Of a DNA stretch of 64,000 nt, positions 18,267 through 26,696 are shown one piece after another. The notes beneath the pieces are model-generated. The model was not told the origin of the DNA, made no database searches, and saw only the letters and a program-made list of their open reading frames with translations. The stretch comes from Microthrixaceae bacterium (lineage in GTDB: Bacteria; Actinomycetota; Acidimicrobiia; Acidimicrobiales; Microtrichaceae), in contig JAMLGK010000011.1 of NCBI GenBank assembly GCA_023957995.1, forward strand, positions 52,324 through 116,323, written 5' to 3'. Within the stretch, counting starts at the first letter, position 1. The number at the start of each line of letters is the position of its first letter. Made by a program: the position numbers and the translations under genes.

Positions 18267-18280
18267 CGAACTGATGTTCC
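18267..18280 (-). promoter_or_regulatory. LexA (SOS) box in front of dinB
   Basis: CGAAC-TGAT-GTTCC matches the Gram-positive/actinobacterial SOS operator CGAACN4GTTCG at nine of ten fixed positions. It sits immediately upstream of the dinB ATG, where repressor binding would block transcription or start clearance. Confidence 0.7.
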
Positions 18281-18290
18281 CCCATCGAGG

Positions 18291-18362
18291 AGTCGGATGC
18301 AACGGAAGTCGGATGCAGGGAAGTCGGATGCAGGGAAGTCGGATGCAACGGAAGTCGGATGC
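18291..18362. repeat. Five tandem copies of a 15/16-bp unit
   Basis: AGTCGGATGC recurs at 18291, 18307, 18322, 18337 and 18353, separated by AACGGA or AGGGA. The array fills most of the gap between the FAD oxidoreductase gene and the dinB control region. Confidence 0.9.
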
Positions 18363-18368
18363 AGGAGA

Positions 18369-19532
18369 TCAATCGACCGAACGCTGGTCCGCTCCGGGTC
18401 GTGTGGCACCTGAATCGATGTCTTCGGTGAGCCAGTCGAAGGTCTCCGCCGCGATGCTCGGCGCCAGAGTGATTCCGCGCTGTCCGGTGCCGGTGATGAG
18501 TGTCACGGTCGGGCCCAGATCCTCCCGGATCCACAGCCGGCCACCGGTGGGCAGGCGAACCTCGCCGTCCCACTGACGAACCACCGGTGGCATCGGGGAT
18601 CCGAGGATCTCGGTCATCCGCGCCGTCAACAGCTCCAGCGGGCGACGGTCGATCCCGAAATCGAACGGCTCCTCCTGTTGTCGCACCTCGCCGAAGGTGA
18701 GCGAACCGTTTGCGCGCTGGACGCAGGTGAGCGCGATCTCCTGGTCGCCGATCAACGACGCCGCTGGGCTCGGTGGGAGAAACCCGTCGAGTGAGCCGTC
18801 GGCGGCGATACCGCAATACAGGAGTGCAGCCGGTTCAGAAACCGGTGTCGGCAGCTCGAGTCCGCAGCGTTCGGTCTGGGCCAGCTGCAGCCTGACCGTG
18901 CGGATCTGGGCGGGGCGCCCGATCGCAGACATGGTCAGGTCCGAGTCCGAACCGGTGCACAGCACCACCAGATCGCCACGGTGCACCCGGCCGTTGGCAT
19001 CCTCGATCGAGTCACCGCCCACGTCCCGGATCTTCGTACCTCCGTGGAACCGGTAGCCGGAGTGATCCGAGAGCCGCCGGTGCAGCTGCTCCAGGAGGAG
19101 CCGGGGTTGCACCACGATGTCCAGACCTGAGTGCAGCGAACCGGTCACCCGGCCCGCCAGCGCAGGGTTCACCGCTCGGGTGCCCTCGACGTCGAGGACC
19201 GACCAGCCCCGCTCCGGGGCATCGGGCCGGCTACCCAGCATCTCCAGCAGAGCGAGCTCGTTGTCGTCGCGGGCTATGACCAGCGAGCCCGTCGGTGAAG
19301 CCACCGCGGATCCGACCCCCAGCGCCTGCCAGCGCTCGGCTGCGTCACGCGCCGCTCGGAGCTCCACTCCCGAAGCGGCTCTGGAGAAGTGCAGCGTGCC
19401 GGGGCTCCGCGGCGTGGCGTCGCGCGGCTCGGCGGAGGCTTCGAAGTGTTCCACGTCGAAGCCGCGGGCGATGGCCTCGAGGGCATGGGTGATGCCGACG
19501 ATTCCACCGCCGACGATCAGGACCTTGGCCAC
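18369..19532 (-). CDS. FAD-dependent oxidoreductase (DAO superfamily)
   Basis: A 387-residue protein with the dinucleotide-binding motif VLIVGGGIVGITHA at the very N-terminus and the C-terminal FAD-contact segment TLITGTGQRGITLAPSIA. The middle has a substrate domain like D-amino-acid, sarcosine and glycine oxidases. It resembles the TIGR03364 group, sometimes linked to phosphonate metabolism, but no such neighbours are present. The GTG at 19532 is chosen because TACCCT lies 6 bases before it; an in-frame ATG at 19559 is less likely. The gene is divergent from the amidohydrolase gene. Confidence 0.82.
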   Translation of the reverse strand: MAKVLIVGGGIVGITHALEAIARGFDVEHFEASAEPRDATPRSPGTLHFSRAASGVELRAARDAAERWQALGVGSAVASPTGSLVIARDDNELALLEMLGSRPDAPERGWSVLDVEGTRAVNPALAGRVTGSLHSGLDIVVQPRLLLEQLHRRLSDHSGYRFHGGTKIRDVGGDSIEDANGRVHRGDLVVLCTGSDSDLTMSAIGRPAQIRTVRLQLAQTERCGLELPTPVSEPAALLYCGIAADGSLDGFLPPSPAASLIGDQEIALTCVQRANGSLTFGEVRQQEEPFDFGIDRRPLELLTARMTEILGSPMPPVVRQWDGEVRLPTGGRLWIREDLGPTVTLITGTGQRGITLAPSIAAETFDWLTEDIDSGATRPGADQRSVD

Positions 19533-19538
19533 CGGGCG

Positions 19539-19544
19539 AGGGTA
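19539..19544 (-). promoter_or_regulatory. -10 box TACCCT for the FAD oxidoreductase
   Basis: On the minus strand TACCCT is followed by 6 bases and the GTG at 19532; this decides the start. Confidence 0.5.
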
Positions 19545-19582
19545 GTGGGCCGCACGCATTCCTGTGGCGGCCGGAGCGACGT

Positions 19583-19588
19583 TATGTT
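19583..19588 (+). promoter_or_regulatory. -10 box TATGTT for the amidohydrolase
   Basis: TATGTT is followed by 6 bases and the ATG at 19595, leaderless spacing, back to back with the promoter of the FAD oxidoreductase. Confidence 0.5.
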
Positions 19589-19594
19589 GGCCCG

Positions 19595-20452
19595 ATGCCC
19601 ATGCCCTCCGATATCGGCGTCATCGACACGATGATGGATCTCCCCTTCACCGACGTCGCATCCACCTACGAGTTCCTCAGCCCCAATCTGCGGGACCGCG
19701 AGAGCGCAGAGGACTTCGAGTTCCCGGTGGAGTACATGTTCAAGGATGTGCCCAAGGCGGCCACCGAGGACCCGGTGGCGCACACCGTGGCGCTCATGGA
19801 CCACCACGGGATCGATCGTGCACTGATCGGAGCGGGCTCGGAGAACGGGCGCAGGGCGCTCGAGCAGCATCCCGACCGGTTCCTGCCCTCGATCGGTGTC
19901 GACCCCAACGAGGGCATGCGCGCGGTGGAACAGATCGTCGAGGCACACGAGAGCACCGGGCTCGCAGCGCTGGCCGGGTTCCCCGCGGGATGCAATCCGC
20001 AGGTGCCGATCAACGACAAGCGTTGGTATCCGGTGTACGCGAAGTGCTCCGAGCTCGGAGTGCCGATCTTCATGTGCGTCGGCGTGCCCGGGCCCCGGGT
20101 GCCAATGGCCTCCCAGAAGGTGGAGCTCCTCGACGAGGTCTGCTGGTTCTTCCCCGAGCTCACCATCGTCATGCGCCACGGCGCAGAACCGTGGGAGGAG
20201 CTCGCGGTGAAGCTCATGCTGAAGTGGCCGAACCTCTACTACTCGACCTCCGCTTTTGCCCCCAAGTACTACCCCAGGGCGATCATCGACTACGCCAACA
20301 CCCGTGGGGCCGACAAGGTGATGTACGGCGGCTACTTCCCGATGGGCCTCACCCTGGAGCGGATCTTCTCCGAGCTACCCGATGTGCCCCTCCGGGACGA
20401 GGTCTGGCCCAAGTTCCTCAGGCACAACGCAGCACGGGTCCTCGGCATCTAG
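19595..20452 (+). CDS. Amidohydrolase family protein (amidohydrolase 2)
   Basis: The 285-residue protein looks like the ACMSD/2-pyrone-dicarboxylate hydrolase group. It has an N-terminal strand GVIDTMMDLP, where many relatives have an HxH metal pair; this pair is absent here. Later come LMDHHGIDRALIG, FLPSIGVDPNEG, PELTIVMRHGAEPW and DKVMYGGYFPMG, and it ends in FLRHNAARVLGI, the usual family end. Loss of the first metal ligands suggests an altered or metal-poor active site. The gene is leaderless by spacing and is followed 73 bases later by a universal stress gene. Confidence 0.78.
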   Translation: MPMPSDIGVIDTMMDLPFTDVASTYEFLSPNLRDRESAEDFEFPVEYMFKDVPKAATEDPVAHTVALMDHHGIDRALIGAGSENGRRALEQHPDRFLPSIGVDPNEGMRAVEQIVEAHESTGLAALAGFPAGCNPQVPINDKRWYPVYAKCSELGVPIFMCVGVPGPRVPMASQKVELLDEVCWFFPELTIVMRHGAEPWEELAVKLMLKWPNLYYSTSAFAPKYYPRAIIDYANTRGADKVMYGGYFPMGLTLERIFSELPDVPLRDEVWPKFLRHNAARVLGI

Positions 20453-20525
20453 AACGCCCGGGGCGGCACTAGGGTGCGCGGACCGGGACCATCCCACCGG
20501 GGGTGTCCGCTATCGGGGAGCACCA

Positions 20526-20990
20526 ATGAGGGCATTGATCGGTACCGACGGATCCGACGAGGCCGTGGCCGCCGCGGTGAGCGGAGTGGAGCTACTGGGT
20601 GCGGTCGACTCGGTGACGATCGTGGCGGTGGTCGATCACTCCGAGGTCGACATGCGGGGACGCGAGTCGGGGTTCGCCGGGGGGATGCCGACCGCTGCAG
20701 AGGCCTCGAACGCCCGCTCCGCCGTCGATGCCGACGCCGAGTCGGCCCTCGAGGACACCACCCGGGCGGTTTCTGAGGCCGCGCCCGGTGCCGAGGTGTC
20801 GGCCCGCGTGATCGAGGGCGATGCCGGTCCGGCGCTCTGCGCGTTGGCCGAGGAACTCGGCGTGGACGTGGTGGTCGTCGGCTCGCAGGGCAAGGGTGCG
20901 ATCAAGCGGGCGTTGTTGGGCTCGGTGAGCTCGCACGTGACCAACAACGCACCGTGTCCGGTGGTCGTCGTGCGGCGCGGCACCGACTGA
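20526..20990 (+). CDS. Universal stress protein (UspA family)
   Basis: A 154-residue single UspA domain. It begins MRALIGTDGSDEA and has the ATP-binding motif GSQGKGAIKRALLGSVSSHV (G-x2-G-x9-GS) followed by PCPVVVVRRG. ATP-binding Usp proteins act in persistence and stress signalling. The ATG at 20526 is preceded by GGGGAG five bases upstream, which excludes longer in-frame starts. It may be co-transcribed with the amidohydrolase gene. Confidence 0.92.
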   Translation: MRALIGTDGSDEAVAAAVSGVELLGAVDSVTIVAVVDHSEVDMRGRESGFAGGMPTAAEASNARSAVDADAESALEDTTRAVSEAAPGAEVSARVIEGDAGPALCALAEELGVDVVVVGSQGKGAIKRALLGSVSSHVTNNAPCPVVVVRRGTD

Positions 20991-21045
20991 TTCCCGCCGG
21001 GACGACCGACCTTCCTGGAGATCGACCTTCTGGGAGATCGGCCTG

Positions 21046-21091
21046 CTAGGAGACCGACACAGCGGTCGCTAGGAGACCGACACAGCGGTCG
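21046..21091. repeat. Perfect 23-bp tandem duplication at the end of the GH3 gene
   Basis: The 23 bases at 21046-21068 are repeated exactly at 21069-21091. The second copy holds the last codons and stop of the GH3 gene, so the duplication created a spare stop outside the gene. Confidence 0.9.
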
Positions 21092-23456
21092 CCACCACGT
21101 CACGCTGGCGGTACTGGTGCACGTCGCCTCCGAGATCGATCGTCTCGGTCCTGCGGGGTGCCCCGGCGCACCCGCCAACCTCCAGATCGAACGCCCCGGG
21201 TTCGCACACGAAGCGGAAGTCCTCGTCGTAGAACGCGAGGCGCGAAGGGTGAAGGGCGAAGGTGGCCGTACGCGACTCACCCACCTGCAGCGGTACGCGA
21301 CAGAAGCCGACCAACTGGCGTTCGGGGCGGGCCACCGATGCCACCTCGTCGCGCGCATAGAGCTGCACCACCTCCGTGCCGGCGATCGGACCGGTGTTGG
21401 TGACCGTGACGGCCACCATCGTCACCTCTGTGGTGGAGCCAGCGGTGACGTTGAGGTCCGAGTACTCGAAGGTCGTGGTCGAGAGTCCGAACCCGAACGG
21501 GTGCAGCGGCTGGGAGGGGCCGTCGGTGTAGTCGCCCCAGAACTGGCTGCGACCACCGCCGGCGCGGGGTGCGTGGTGCACGGGTACCTGGCCGACCGAC
21601 GCCGGCAGGCTCACCGGAAGGCGCCCGGACGGCGCGGTCTCACCGAGCAGGATCCGCGCCAGCGCAGTTCCCGCTTCCACGCCCGGGACCCATGCGACGA
21701 GTGTCGCCTTGGCCAGCGACTCGACCGTGCCGAGTGTGTGGACGCGGCCCGAACAGATCACTGCCACCGTCGGTGTGCCCGTGGCGGTCACCCGCTGAAG
21801 CAGTTCCAGCTGTCGGCCGGTGAGACCGAGGTCGGTCGCATCCCTCGCTTCACCGACCGTGGCGTCCGGTGTGAGGCCCGACTTCCCCCCCAGGCAGACC
21901 ACTGCGACGTCCGCGCCGGTGGCCATCTCCACCGCCGCTGCGATGCCGTCTTCGTCGTTCGGTTCGGGTGTCACCGCGCAGCCCGGGGCGTGGCGGATCT
22001 CGGTGTCGGCACCCAGAGCGTCTCGGAGTCCGGCCAGGGGCGTCACCATGTCGGGGAAGTACGGGCCCGGGGCGAACGCCCCACCCGACTCGGGTAGCAA
22101 CTCGGTTCCGCCCGTGGTCCCGCCGTAGATGATCTCGAGGTGCGCCGGGTAGTGGTAGTCACCTTCGAGGAGTCGCATGTCGTCGGCCGCGGGCCCCAGC
22201 ACCGCGACCGTCGAAAGTTGGTCCGCGGCCAGCGGCAGCAGACCGTCGTTGTCGACCAGCACGATCGATTCGAGAGCGGCCCTCAGCGCGAGGGCCCGAC
22301 CCATGTCGGTTCCGAAGCAGGCGCTCGCCGATTCCTCGTCCACGAACGGTTCCTCGAAGAGCCCCAGCTGTTCCTTCTGTTGCAGCACCCGCCTGACTGC
22401 CCGGTCCACCACATCGACGGGAACCACTCCTGCCTCCACGAGTACGCCCAGGTTCTCCATCGAGTAGCAGTCGAGTGACGGCAACTCCACGTCCATGCCG
22501 GCGGTGAGTGCCTTGGCGGCGGCCACCCCCTTGGTGGGGGCCACCCGGTGGTGGGTCCGCAGCAGGTCGACCGCGAAGTAGTCGGCGACGACGGTGCCCT
22601 CGAAGCCGAGTTCGTCCCGCAGGAGTTCACCCAGGAGGGCTTCGCTGCCCGCCGGGGGTAGACCGTCGACCGATGCGTAGGAGTTCATGACGCTCGCCAA
22701 CTCGGCGTCGCGGATCACCGCCGAGAACGGCTCGGCGTGCACCTCGCGCAGCTCCCTCGAACCGAGGTGGACCGGTCCGTGGTTCAATCCGCCGTCGCTC
22801 GCCGCGTAGCCCAGGAAGTGCTTGGCGGTGGCGAGGACACCTGCTGTGAGGCCTTCCGGGCCGGCGTTCTGGATGCCTCGCACATAGGAGGCTCCGAGCA
22901 TTCCGGCCAGCACCGGGTCCTCTCCGTAGGTCTCCTCCACCCGGCCCCAGCGCGGATCCCGAGCGACGTCGAGCACGGGGGACAGGGCCTGGCGCGCTCC
23001 GACGGCCAGCATCTCCGCGCGGATGTGGTCACCGATCCGTTCGAGCAGGTCGGTGTCGAAGGTGGCACCCAGCCCGATGCCCTGGGGGAACTGGACCGCG
23101 TCACGGGCACAGAATCCGGCTACCGCCTCCTCGTGGATCACCGCGGGAATTCCGAGGCGCGTGTTCTCCATCAACCAGCGCTGGATCTGGTTCGCGAAGC
23201 GTGCCAGTTCCCTGGGCCGCAGGCTCGTCGATGCTGCGATCCGGGTGATCTGCCCGGTTCCGTCGGCCATCAACTCAGCGGCCTTCCGTTCGGAGAAGTC
23301 GCCCTTGTCTCCCTCGCCCTCGACGAGCTGGGTCGACCAGACACAGCCGAGTTGCGCCAGCTTCTCGGGCAGGGTCATCTCCGCGATGAGCGTCTCCACG
23401 CGTTCGGATGCCAGGGGCGCGTCGGGTTGTGTCTGTCGCCTGGTGGATCGGGCCAT
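21069..23456 (-). CDS. Glycoside hydrolase family 3 protein
   Basis: The 795-residue protein has the usual GH3 order. The N-terminal barrel has SPVLDVARDPRWGRVEETYGEDP and TAKHFLGYAASDGG. The nucleophile Asp is in TVVADYFAVDLL. The alpha-beta sandwich domain has LLPLAADQLSTVAVLGPAAD and WVPGVEAGTALARILLGE. A fibronectin-like C-terminal domain includes LHPFGFGLSTTTFEYS and GTEVVQLYARD. Enzymes of this kind are beta-glucosidases or beta-xylosidases. There is no signal peptide, so it should act on imported oligosaccharides. The nearby EamA transporter need not be related. Confidence 0.93.
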   Translation of the reverse strand: MARSTRRQTQPDAPLASERVETLIAEMTLPEKLAQLGCVWSTQLVEGEGDKGDFSERKAAELMADGTGQITRIAASTSLRPRELARFANQIQRWLMENTRLGIPAVIHEEAVAGFCARDAVQFPQGIGLGATFDTDLLERIGDHIRAEMLAVGARQALSPVLDVARDPRWGRVEETYGEDPVLAGMLGASYVRGIQNAGPEGLTAGVLATAKHFLGYAASDGGLNHGPVHLGSRELREVHAEPFSAVIRDAELASVMNSYASVDGLPPAGSEALLGELLRDELGFEGTVVADYFAVDLLRTHHRVAPTKGVAAAKALTAGMDVELPSLDCYSMENLGVLVEAGVVPVDVVDRAVRRVLQQKEQLGLFEEPFVDEESASACFGTDMGRALALRAALESIVLVDNDGLLPLAADQLSTVAVLGPAADDMRLLEGDYHYPAHLEIIYGGTTGGTELLPESGGAFAPGPYFPDMVTPLAGLRDALGADTEIRHAPGCAVTPEPNDEDGIAAAVEMATGADVAVVCLGGKSGLTPDATVGEARDATDLGLTGRQLELLQRVTATGTPTVAVICSGRVHTLGTVESLAKATLVAWVPGVEAGTALARILLGETAPSGRLPVSLPASVGQVPVHHAPRAGGGRSQFWGDYTDGPSQPLHPFGFGLSTTTFEYSDLNVTAGSTTEVTMVAVTVTNTGPIAGTEVVQLYARDEVASVARPERQLVGFCRVPLQVGESRTATFALHPSRLAFYDEDFRFVCEPGAFDLEVGGCAGAPRRTETIDLGGDVHQYRQRDVVATAVSVS

Positions 23457-23475
23457 GCCACAGCTTGGCAGGGGA

Positions 23476-24396
23476 TCAGGGGTTCCGTAGCTCCCTGCTG
23501 TCGCCGACCACCACGTACGCGAGAACTGCCAGCACCACAGCTATGCCGATCATCTGGGCTGCGCTCACGGCCTGGTCGAGGAACAGCCAGGCACCCAGGG
23601 TGGAGACCACCGGCATCGTGAGCGTGGCCAGCGAGGTGAGCATGAGCGTCGTGTGTGCATGCGACCAGTTCATGAGGATGTGTCCGGTCCCGGGGACCGC
23701 CACCACCCCAACGATCAGGGCCGCGGTCTTCCAGGACATCTCACCGGAGTCCGCCCACAGTGCGCCGACCGGTATGGCGATGGCGAGCACCGTCACGAAG
23801 GCGACCATGTTCATGACGGTCATGTACTCCATCGTGGGCAGCTTCTCGCGGGCCTTCTTGGATGCGATGAAGTAGGCCGACCAGGCGAACAGCGCGGCGA
23901 CGGCCATGAGATTGCCGAACAGGCTCTGGCCACCGGAATCGGGTCCGGAGAAAGCGACCAGCGCCACTGCGGGGACTGCCACCGCGGTACCCAGGATGTG
24001 GCGCGGGCGGATCTTCTCACCGAAGGTGATCGCGGCGAATCCTGCGATGACAACGGGCTGCAGGGCGCTGATCGTCACCGCTACCGACACGGTGGTGTTG
24101 CGGACCGCGAGGAAGAACGTGGCGATGTCCGCCCCGAACGCAATGCCGCCCAGCACGCCGTAGCGGAACGAGTTCATCGTCAGGCGTGCGCCCTGCCCGT
24201 AGAGGATTCCCAGGTACAACAGGGAGCCCAGACCCAGCCTGTACACGCCGATGGTCAGGCCGTTGAGCGGGATCGAGGCGACCAGCACGTTGCCGAGTCC
24301 CCACATGGTCACGGCTCCGAAGGCGCCCGCGGTGCCCGCGGCCGACGGCTGGTGCGCCATCGGTTCGACCGGTTCGGGGGAGGCCGTGATACTCAC
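23476..24396 (-). CDS. EamA/DMT family transporter
   Basis: A 306-residue protein with ten membrane helices in two EamA repeats. The first starts AFGAVTMWGLGNVLVAS and the second LMAVAALFAWSAYFIASKKA. It ends with the short tail VVVGDSRELRNP. Members export metabolites, amino acids or sugars; the substrate cannot be told. The GTG at 24396 is supported by TAGCCT 6 bases before it. The gene is divergent from the ArsC-like gene. Confidence 0.88.
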   Translation of the reverse strand: MSITASPEPVEPMAHQPSAAGTAGAFGAVTMWGLGNVLVASIPLNGLTIGVYRLGLGSLLYLGILYGQGARLTMNSFRYGVLGGIAFGADIATFFLAVRNTTVSVAVTISALQPVVIAGFAAITFGEKIRPRHILGTAVAVPAVALVAFSGPDSGGQSLFGNLMAVAALFAWSAYFIASKKAREKLPTMEYMTVMNMVAFVTVLAIAIPVGALWADSGEMSWKTAALIVGVVAVPGTGHILMNWSHAHTTLMLTSLATLTMPVVSTLGAWLFLDQAVSAAQMIGIAVVLAVLAYVVVGDSRELRNP

Positions 24397-24402
24397 CGGC
24401 GC

Positions 24403-24408
24403 AGGCTA
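24403..24408 (-). promoter_or_regulatory. -10 box TAGCCT for the EamA gene
   Basis: TAGCCT on the minus strand, 6 bases from the GTG at 24396. Confidence 0.5.
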
Positions 24409-24439
24409 CAAGCCGTCGCGGGCCTGGCTCATGGCGATA

Positions 24440-24445
24440 TATCGT
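24440..24445 (+). promoter_or_regulatory. -10 box TATCGT for the ArsC-like gene
   Basis: TATCGT, 6 bases from the ATG at 24452; this favours 24452 over the in-frame ATG at 24431. Confidence 0.5.
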
Positions 24446-24451
24446 CCGGTC

Positions 24452-24814
24452 ATGGCTGACATCACGATCTGGCACAACCCCAATTGCTCCACCTCGAAGT
24501 TCGCGGTGCAGGCCGCCGACGAAGCCGACGTCGACGTCGAGCTGCGCAAGTACATGCTGGTGGCCCAACGGCCCAGCCGGGACGAGATCCTGGACCTCAT
24601 CAAGATCCTCGAGGACCCGCCCACGGATCTCGTGCGGCGCGACGCCAAGTTCAAGTCCTACGGCCTCAGCGACGACGACGTGGCCACCGCGGACCAGGTT
24701 GCGGACGTGCTGGCGGAGCACGGCGAGCTGCTCCAGCGTCCGATCCTGGTGAAGGGCGACCGGGCGATCATCGGCCGCCCCAAGGACCGGGTGGCCCCGT
24801 TCCTCGAGGGCTGA
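24452..24814 (+). CDS. ArsC/Spx-family protein (arsenate reductase-like)
   Basis: The 120-residue protein has a thioredoxin-like fold. The N-terminal IWHNPNCSTSKFAV carries the single Cys of glutaredoxin-dependent ArsC, and it continues with ILDLIKILEDPPTDLVRR and RPILVKGDRAIIGRPKDRV. Arsenate reductases reduce As(V) using this Cys and an Arg triad. No ars transporter or regulator is nearby, so it could equally be a general YffB-like protein. Confidence 0.85.
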   Translation: MADITIWHNPNCSTSKFAVQAADEADVDVELRKYMLVAQRPSRDEILDLIKILEDPPTDLVRRDAKFKSYGLSDDDVATADQVADVLAEHGELLQRPILVKGDRAIIGRPKDRVAPFLEG

Positions 24815-24837
24815 GCCTCGACGGACCCGGGCGGCGC

Positions 24838-24993
24838 TCAGCCGACTGTCACCGGGACGTTGCCGGCGGAGGTACCGCCGTTGCGCAGGCGGCCGTCGGC
24901 TCCCTCACCCCAGCAGCGCACCGAGCTGCCGACGAGCGCCGCGCAGGTGTGGTCGATCCCGGCGTCGATCGACCGGTACCGGTGGGATTCCCG
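24838..24993 (-). pseudogene. Orphan RCC1-type repeat, in frame behind the yihY stop
   Basis: Directly after the TGA of the YihY gene, in the same frame, 51 codons encode one clear RCC1-like blade. The core reads SIDAGIDHTCAALV, then VRCWGEGADGRLRNGG, then NVPVTVG and a stop. RCC1 blades occur in series of about seven in beta-propellers, and no other blade or start codon is here. It is most likely a gene remnant left by deletion or transfer. Readthrough of the TGA, giving a YihY protein with an extra tail, is a less likely option. Confidence 0.6.
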
Positions 24994-26004
24994 TCAGGGG
25001 CGCGAGTCGCTCCCGTCGGCACCGGTACCGCGCCGACTGCGCCGGGCGATGCGCCTGGCACCCTCCGCGATCGTCTCGTACTCGAGTGAGGTCCGCGCCC
25101 GGCGCGGGACGCCGGAGCGGGTGGCCAGCACGGAGTTGAGCTCGGCGCCGACCAGTAGGCCGAGCGCGAGCAGGTAGAGCCAGATGAGCACGACCAGCAC
25201 GGCGCCCAGGCTGCCGATGAGCAGGTTCTCGGATCCACCGAAGCGGACATAGATGCGCAGGCCCACCGTCGCCAGCACCCAGGCGATCACCGCCAGTGCC
25301 GCACCGGGTACGTCCCGCCGCCACGGCGTGTGCTCGTCGGGTGCGATGTGCAGCAGCGTGGTGACAGCAGCTGCGGTCACCAGCCCTGCGACGGGCCAGC
25401 GGGCCAGTTGCCACAACGAGTCGTACAGCGCTTCCTCGCCGACCGCGCCCGCAGCAGCAGATCCCCCTCCGAGCAGCGGGCCCACCGCGAACGCGACCAG
25501 TCCGATCGCACCCAGGGGCACGGCCACCAGCGCCATCGTCAACGACAGGATCCGCACCTCGAGGTAGGTGCGACGCTGTTCGAGGCCGTAGACGGCGTCA
25601 ACGGAGCGGATGGTGGAGCGGAATCCGCGCGAGGCCGACCAGATGGCAACGAGCAGTCCGATGGTGAACACTCCGGGGCGCGTCTCCGCGAACAGCTCGT
25701 CGACCGCGCTCGTGATGCTCTGCGCCTGTGCCGGCAATCCGGTGCGGAGCGCAGCGGCCACTTCTTCCCGCACGGTGTCTGTCGCCCCGGCTCCGACGAT
25801 CGGCTCCAGGAAGCCCACGCCGGCGGCGACCGCGATCGTGAGCGGGAACACGCTCAACATGCCGAAGAACGCCATCTCAGCGGCGAGTCCCGTCACCTGG
25901 TCGGTCGAGGTGCCCTTCGCCACCGAGGAGGCCACCTGCCACCACGCCCGCTGCTCCAGTCCGGAGCGCATGCGGTGCCACCGGCGCCTCGCGCCCGCGA
26001 TCAT
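24994..26004 (-). CDS. YihY/virulence factor BrkB family membrane protein
   Basis: About 336 residues with six membrane helices. Typical segments are GLAAEMAFFGMLSVFPLTIAV, LLVAIWSASRGFRSTIRSVD, VPGAALAVIAWVLATVGLRIYV and GSLGAVLVVLIWLYLLALGLLVGAELN. The C-terminus is basic. The function of the family is unsettled; it was once wrongly called RNase BN. The start at 26004 is the best in-frame ATG, but no ribosome binding site is clear. The gene follows TetR by 49 bases on the same strand and may be co-transcribed with the TetR and P450 genes. Confidence 0.85.
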   Translation of the reverse strand: MIAGARRRWHRMRSGLEQRAWWQVASSVAKGTSTDQVTGLAAEMAFFGMLSVFPLTIAVAAGVGFLEPIVGAGATDTVREEVAAALRTGLPAQAQSITSAVDELFAETRPGVFTIGLLVAIWSASRGFRSTIRSVDAVYGLEQRRTYLEVRILSLTMALVAVPLGAIGLVAFAVGPLLGGGSAAAGAVGEEALYDSLWQLARWPVAGLVTAAAVTTLLHIAPDEHTPWRRDVPGAALAVIAWVLATVGLRIYVRFGGSENLLIGSLGAVLVVLIWLYLLALGLLVGAELNSVLATRSGVPRRARTSLEYETIAEGARRIARRSRRGTGADGSDSRP

Positions 26005-26053
26005 CGGCGCCGGGGGAGTCGGTTCGTGGGCGCGGCGGGCGTTGTGGGTGGGG

Positions 26054-26650
26054 TCATCGACCCCGAGTCTGGTCGCCCGGGAACACCGACCGCACCAACA
26101 CCTCCGCGCAGGAGCTCTCGACCTCGGCGGAGTTCGAACGGTCGGGGTCGAAGATGTAGCGCATGAGACCCGAGAGCAGCTGGCCCATGAGGATCTGGCC
26201 GGTGTTGGCCGGATCGGGTGCCTCGGGAACGAACTCGCGCACCCAGTCGCGGGCCGCCTGACCCAACAGGTCCAACAGGTCCTGGCCCACCGGCATGACC
26301 GTGGGCTCACCCCGGATCCCTTCCCCCAGGAGCAGCAGCAGCACCTCTTCCTCCTCGAGGGCTCCATGCCAGACCACGCCGAAGAGCTGGCGTAGCCGCT
26401 CCTCCGGGGGTGCCGAGGGATCGATCTCGAGCGGGTCCGCCATCCGGGAGCCGTAGCGCCGTTCGGCCACCACCGCGGAGAGCAGCGCGTCCTTGGACTC
26501 GAAGTAGTGGTAGATGGCGGCGACCTGCACCCCGCACTCCGAGGCCAGAGCGCGCATCGACATCCCCGCAGCACCGTGTGCGGACATCAGTCTCAGCGCC
26601 GTGTCGAGGATCACCTCGCGCTGGTTGGGGCGGGTGTCGGTGGTGGTCAT
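26054..26650 (-). CDS. TetR family transcriptional regulator
   Basis: The 198-residue protein begins with a TetR DNA-binding domain, REVILDTALRLMSAHGAAGM followed by the helix-turn-helix ALASECGVQVAAIYHYFESK. A helical ligand domain follows, with an acidic stretch at about residues 95-102. It lies 46 bases after a P450 gene, on the same strand. The palindrome upstream of that P450 gene is the obvious candidate for its operator, giving self-control of the P450-TetR unit and control of the divergent P450. The ligand is unknown but could be a steroid or acyl-CoA. Confidence 0.9.
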   Translation of the reverse strand: MTTTDTRPNQREVILDTALRLMSAHGAAGMSMRALASECGVQVAAIYHYFESKDALLSAVVAERRYGSRMADPLEIDPSAPPEERLRQLFGVVWHGALEEEEVLLLLLGEGIRGEPTVMPVGQDLLDLLGQAARDWVREFVPEAPDPANTGQILMGQLLSGLMRYIFDPDRSNSAEVESSCAEVLVRSVFPGDQTRGR

Positions 26651-26696
26651 CGGACCGGACCGGGCCCGGTCGCGGGTGCACCCGCACGATGCCGCA

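Noticed and set aside
24849..25250. Minus-strand frame of 133 codons overlapping the YihY end
   Set aside because: Arg/Ser/Pro-rich shadow in another frame; the RCC1-like reading is in the YihY frame.
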